From NCBI GenBank assembly GCA_007132825.1, contig SLNX01000231.1, forward strand, positions 1 to 10,834: 10,834 nucleotides of DNA. Direction: 5' to 3'. Below are positions 7,486 through 10,834 of this stretch, piece by piece. The translations under genes were made by a program, and so were the position numbers. Under the pieces are notes generated by a model. That model saw nothing but the letters and a program-made list of their open reading frames with translations. It was not told the DNA's origin and did no database searches. Within the stretch, counting starts at the first letter, position 1. The number at the start of each line of letters is the position of its first letter. Origin of the DNA: Bacteroidales bacterium. Its GTDB lineage: Bacteria > Bacteroidota > Bacteroidia > Bacteroidales > UBA7960.

Positions 7486-9321
7486 ATGCACATTTACGAT
7501 CAAACAGGACAATTTGCCAATCGCAGGCGGGTAATTGGGGCGATCATCCTTTTTACAGCCATTCTGCTTTTAGGCCGGTTGTTCATGTTACAGATCGTTG
7601 ACCCTTCCTATAAGGCTTTTGCCCGCAGCAATTATTTGCGGCATGTGACCGATTATCCAGCCCGGGGGTTAATTTATGATCGAAATGGTTCTCTATTGGT
7701 GTACAATGAGGTTCATTATGATCTGATGGTTATACCTGGCCAGGTCGGAGAAATAGATACCCTGTTGTTTTGTTCTTTACTGGGGATTGATCAGGCAGCT
7801 TTTGAAAGTCGGTTGCTCCAGGCTCGCAGGCATTCGAGGTTCCGGGCTTCGGTTTTTGAACGCCAGATATCCAAAAATACCTTTGCCGCATTCCAGGAAA
7901 AGCTTTTCCGGTTTCCCGGGTTTTTTGTGCAGCCCCGTACGCTCAGGAAGTACACATACCCGATTGCCACGCACACCTTTGGTTATGTGGGGGAAGCCGG
8001 ACCAAACATCATCCAGAATGACCCCTATTACCGCATGGGTGATTACATAGGCATTAGCGGACTTGAAAGGGCATATGAGGAGGAGCTTCGCGGTGTGAAG
8101 GGCAGGCGAATATTCATGGTTGATGTGCTGAACCGTAACATTGGGTCTTTTCAGGACGGCCGCTATGACACGCTGGCCATTGCAGGTAAAGACCTTTATA
8201 CAACCCTTGATGCCGAATTGCAGATTTACGGAGAAAAGCTCATGCAAAACAAACGGGGCAGTATCGTGGCCATCGAGCCCTCAACGGGAGAGATACTTGC
8301 CCTGGTTTCATCCCCGTCATTTGACCCTGGTTTGCTCGTTGGCAGACAGCGTACACGCAACTATCGCATGTTGCAGAACGATACCCTGAAACCACTCTTT
8401 AACAGGGCTTTGATGGCGCAATACCCTCCGGGATCTGTTTTCAAGCTCATCAGTACGCTGATCGCCCTTGAGGATGGAGTGATAACACCGGAACAACGGT
8501 ACGGATGTTCAGGCATTTATCATACTTCCGGGATCAGTATCCGCTGCCGTTCCCATCCGAGTCCGGTTGACGCAATCACGGGGATTCAGCATAGCTGCAA
8601 CACCTATTCAAGCATTTTATTTCAGAACACTATAAACCAGCCGCGTTTCAATAACATACAGCAGTCTTTCAACAATTGGCGGGATCACGTACTCAGTTTT
8701 GGGCTGGGCAGGCATTTTGGAAGCGATTTGTCATTTGAACTACCGGGGCTTGTGGCAACATCTGAGTACTATGACAGAATATACGGACCCAGGGGCTGGC
8801 GCTCACAAACCATCCTGTCGTTGGGAATCGGACAGGGAGAACTGGGTGTAACACCACTGCAGCTTGCAAACATGACAGCTGCCATCGCAAACCGGGGCCA
8901 TTATTACACACCTCATATTGTAAAAGCCATAGGTGCACCCGATAACCATAACAAGCAGTTTGCCATTGTAAACAACATCAACATTCAGGAAACCCACTTT
9001 GAAACCATCGCACATGCCATGCATATGGTTGTGGAAGATGGTACCGGACGCTTTTCCCGGATAGCGGATGTGAGCATGGCCGGGAAGACTGGAACCGTGC
9101 AAAACCCGCACGGAGAAAACCACAGCGTTTTTGTTGCCTTTGCACCGATTGATGATCCGCAAATTGCCATTTCGGTAATTGTGGAAAATGCAGGTTATGG
9201 CTCTGTTTGGGCTGCTCCTATTGCCAGCCTGATGATCGAAAAATATCTGACAAATGAAGTCAATCGCACCTGGTTCGAACAAAGAGTGCTGGATGCGAGC
9301 TTTTTAACAGCAAGACCATGA
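7486..9321 (+). CDS. mrdA: penicillin-binding protein 2, peptidoglycan D,D-transpeptidase of the elongasome
   Basis: This class B penicillin-binding protein cross-links peptidoglycan during cell elongation and works with the RodA glycosyltransferase. The 611-residue product has a short cytoplasmic start, one membrane helix (about residues 16-38, VIGAIILFTAILLLGRLFML), then a periplasmic non-catalytic dimerisation/pedestal region (about 45-230, with PARGLIYDRNG near the start) and the transpeptidase domain (about 240-600). The three active-site motifs are all present: SxxK at S317-K320 (PPGSVFKL), SxN at S370-N372 (HSCN), and KTG at 534-536 (AGKTGTVQNPHG). GLGRHFGSD and GIGQGELGVTPLQLANM also fit the family. 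Length is normal for Bacteroidetes. The ATG at 7486 lies about 40 bases after a good promoter. The stop overlaps the rodA start as ATGA, so translation is probably coupled. mreB, mreC and mreD, often just upstream of this pair in Bacteroidetes, are not next to it here; a divergent dehydrogenase gene takes that place. Confidence 0.96.
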   Translation: MHIYDQTGQFANRRRVIGAIILFTAILLLGRLFMLQIVDPSYKAFARSNYLRHVTDYPARGLIYDRNGSLLVYNEVHYDLMVIPGQVGEIDTLLFCSLLGIDQAAFESRLLQARRHSRFRASVFERQISKNTFAAFQEKLFRFPGFFVQPRTLRKYTYPIATHTFGYVGEAGPNIIQNDPYYRMGDYIGISGLERAYEEELRGVKGRRIFMVDVLNRNIGSFQDGRYDTLAIAGKDLYTTLDAELQIYGEKLMQNKRGSIVAIEPSTGEILALVSSPSFDPGLLVGRQRTRNYRMLQNDTLKPLFNRALMAQYPPGSVFKLISTLIALEDGVITPEQRYGCSGIYHTSGISIRCRSHPSPVDAITGIQHSCNTYSSILFQNTINQPRFNNIQQSFNNWRDHVLSFGLGRHFGSDLSFELPGLVATSEYYDRIYGPRGWRSQTILSLGIGQGELGVTPLQLANMTAAIANRGHYYTPHIVKAIGAPDNHNKQFAIVNNINIQETHFETIAHAMHMVVEDGTGRFSRIADVSMAGKTGTVQNPHGENHSVFVAFAPIDDPQIAISVIVENAGYGSVWAAPIASLMIEKYLTNEVNRTWFEQRVLDASFLTARP

Positions 9322-10580
9322 GACCGTCACAAAACATACTCAAGAGTGTCGACAAGCCTTTGCTGATCCTTTACCTGGTCATGGTTATGGTAGGATGGTT
9401 TAATATTTTTTCGGCAGAGTATGCTGATACCCACAGGCATATTTTTGACCTGAGCACAAACTACGGCAAGCAGCTTTTATGGATCCTCACCTCTCTGGTA
9501 ATCGCCGCAGTGATAATCCTTATGGATGTTCGATTTTTTACAGGTTTTGCATGGATCATTTATGGCACGTTTTTGCTTCTTCTAATTGCCGTTCTCATAT
9601 TCGGTGTTGAAATAAATGCAACCAAGGCCTGGTTTCGTATAGGCGGACTGGCATTTCAGCCTTCTGAAATAGCAAAATATGGTACGGCACTTGCCCTGGC
9701 CGCATTTATCAGCAAACAAAAAAACCGCCCCAAAGGCTTTTTGATGCGCCTGAAGGGGTTTGCCTTAGTTGCAGTCCCTGCTGCCCTGGTATTGTTGCAA
9801 AAGGATGTCGGAACCACCCTGGTTTTCGCCTCATTTATCATGGTTTTTTTCCGGGAAGGGTATATCGGTGGCATCGTTTTGTTTTTTATTGGTCTGGCAA
9901 TAGCACTTTTTGTGCTGACGCTAATGATAAATGAGTTTGTTCTTATTGGCATTCTGGCAGGCATCATGCTGATTATTGCACTTTTTTTTCAAAAAAAGAC
10001 AAAGGCCATACTCCAGCTTCTCATGCTGTTTATCATCTTGTCTGTTTACGTTTATTCCGTTGATTATACAATGAACAATATTCTGCAGCCACACCACAGA
10101 GCAAGGATAGAGGTTTTGATCCATGAAGGGATGGATCTTCAAGGCGCAGGTTACAATCTCCACCAGTCAAAGATTGCGATTGGTTCCGGAGGTTTATTGG
10201 GCAAGGGGTACATGCAAGGCACTCAAACACAGTTTAACTTTATCCCGGAGCAGTCGACCGATTTTATCTTTTGCACCGTAGGTGAAGAATGGGGGTTTAT
10301 TGGCAGTGTAATCGTTATCACCTTGTTTGTGACCCTTTTGTTACGAATCATATATATTGCAGAAAAGCAAAGATCCACGTTCAGCAGGGTATTTGGTTAT
10401 TCGGTTGCATCCATTGTATTCTTTCATTTTGCCATCAACATCGGTATGACTATCGGTTTGGTTCCCGTTATCGGGATCCCGTTACCTTTGATCAGCTACG
10501 GCGGTTCATCCCTATGGGGAATCACTCTGTTTTTATTCACACTAATTAAACTGGACACCCAACGGCTGGAAATGCTTTAA
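9318..10580 (+). CDS. rodA: RodA, SEDS-family peptidoglycan glycosyltransferase
   Basis: RodA polymerises lipid II into glycan strands on the outer face of the inner membrane during elongation and pairs with PBP2. The 420-residue product is very hydrophobic, with about ten likely membrane helices spread from residue 13 to the C-terminus. SEDS motifs are visible: FRIGGLAFQPSEIAKYG, LLQKDVGTTLVF, the long periplasmic loop ending FNFIPEQSTDFIF, GEEWGFIGS, and the closing ISYGGSSLWG. D315 in STDFIF is at the position of the catalytic aspartate of the family. The protein is about 50 residues longer than E. coli RodA (370), mainly through extra hydrophobic sequence in the middle (about 180-250), a common trait in Bacteroidetes as far as I recall. 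The ATG at 9318 overlaps the mrdA stop by 4 bases. FtsW is the alternative within the family, but adjacency to PBP2 instead of division genes favours RodA. nadK begins 39 bases after the stop, with no terminator seen between them. Confidence 0.95.
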   Translation: MRPSQNILKSVDKPLLILYLVMVMVGWFNIFSAEYADTHRHIFDLSTNYGKQLLWILTSLVIAAVIILMDVRFFTGFAWIIYGTFLLLLIAVLIFGVEINATKAWFRIGGLAFQPSEIAKYGTALALAAFISKQKNRPKGFLMRLKGFALVAVPAALVLLQKDVGTTLVFASFIMVFFREGYIGGIVLFFIGLAIALFVLTLMINEFVLIGILAGIMLIIALFFQKKTKAILQLLMLFIILSVYVYSVDYTMNNILQPHHRARIEVLIHEGMDLQGAGYNLHQSKIAIGSGGLLGKGYMQGTQTQFNFIPEQSTDFIFCTVGEEWGFIGSVIVITLFVTLLLRIIYIAEKQRSTFSRVFGYSVASIVFFHFAINIGMTIGLVPVIGIPLPLISYGGSSLWGITLFLFTLIKLDTQRLEML

Positions 10581-10619
10581 CAATTCTTGCCGCAACATAA
10601 CCATACAATAATCACACCC

Positions 10620-10834
10620 ATGAAAATTGCTTTTTTTGGTCGCGCATTTGATCCATCCTTTCTTGACAATTTCAGAATACTGATCAGAACACTTGAAGAG
10701 AAGGCAGAAGAGTTTCATGTTTATGAGAGCTTTTATGAACATATCAAAGATCAAGTGGTTTTCAGAAAACAGCTGCGTATTCTGTCGGCAAAAACCATTC
10801 CTGACAATGACACCTTTTGCATGATCAGCATCGG
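10620..10834 (+). CDS. nadK: NAD kinase, N-terminal part (3' end outside window)
   Basis: An ATG at 10620 opens a frame that stays open to the window edge, giving 71 complete residues. It starts MKIAFFGRAFDPSF and continues through an amphipathic helix (FRILIRTLEEKAEEF), VYESFYEHIK and a final DTFCMISIG. This is the pattern of Bacteroidetes NAD kinase, where the first Rossmann strand and helix lead to SIGGDGT; the window stops right before the GDG motif that binds ATP and NAD. By family the enzyme phosphorylates NAD to NADP in the cytosol. The spacing of 39 bases from rodA and the same strand suggest possible read-through from the mrdA-rodA transcript. The leader is A-rich and has no Shine-Dalgarno motif. 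Because the catalytic part is missing, the call rests on the N-terminal pattern and on its fit to nadK proteins of this phylum. Confidence 0.83.
   Translation, partial: MKIAFFGRAFDPSFLDNFRILIRTLEEKAEEFHVYESFYEHIKDQVVFRKQLRILSAKTIPDNDTFCMISI

Noticed and set aside
8803..9282. A 159-codon minus-strand frame inside mrdA
   Set aside because: It lies opposite the transpeptidase domain of PBP2, which has intact motifs, and its translation shows no domain of its own.

Overview
The window reads as part of the chromosome of a Bacteroidetes bacterium, probably Bacteroidales or a near relative. The main signs are a secreted peptidase ending in a type IX secretion (T9SS) type A sorting domain, a perfect Bacteroidetes-type promoter (TTG-N18-TAATTTTG), start codons preceded by A-rich sequence instead of Shine-Dalgarno motifs, and mrdA, rodA and nadK genes of Bacteroidetes type. 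No RNA genes, insertion sequences, CRISPR arrays or large repeats were seen, and no non-coding stretch exceeds about 170 bases.

Left part (1-2758, + strand): the C-terminal end of an MscS-type mechanosensitive channel, cut by the window edge, is followed by a 761-residue secreted zinc carboxypeptidase (family M14) with several beta domains and a T9SS sorting domain.

Middle part (2764-7315, - strand): a compact three-gene unit, read in the order saccharopine dehydrogenase/lysine 6-dehydrogenase-like oxidoreductase, gatE, gatD. GatD and GatE are the two subunits of the Glu-tRNA(Gln) amidotransferase that is classically archaeal. Both are full length with their diagnostic motifs intact. This is the most unusual content of the window: an archaeal-type tRNA amidation enzyme in a bacterium, apparently co-transcribed with an amino-acid dehydrogenase. 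The unit ends 5 bases from the end of the peptidase gene, which converges on it.

Right part (7316-10834, + strand): a 170-base divergent intergenic region carries a clear promoter for mrdA (PBP2), which overlaps rodA by 4 bases (ATGA). Together they encode the transpeptidase and the glycosyltransferase of the elongasome. The start of nadK (NAD kinase) follows and runs off the window just before its GDG motif.

Functions are assigned from recalled family motifs; no database search was possible. The claim that GatDE is unexpected in bacteria rests on the classical literature view and needs a taxonomic survey.
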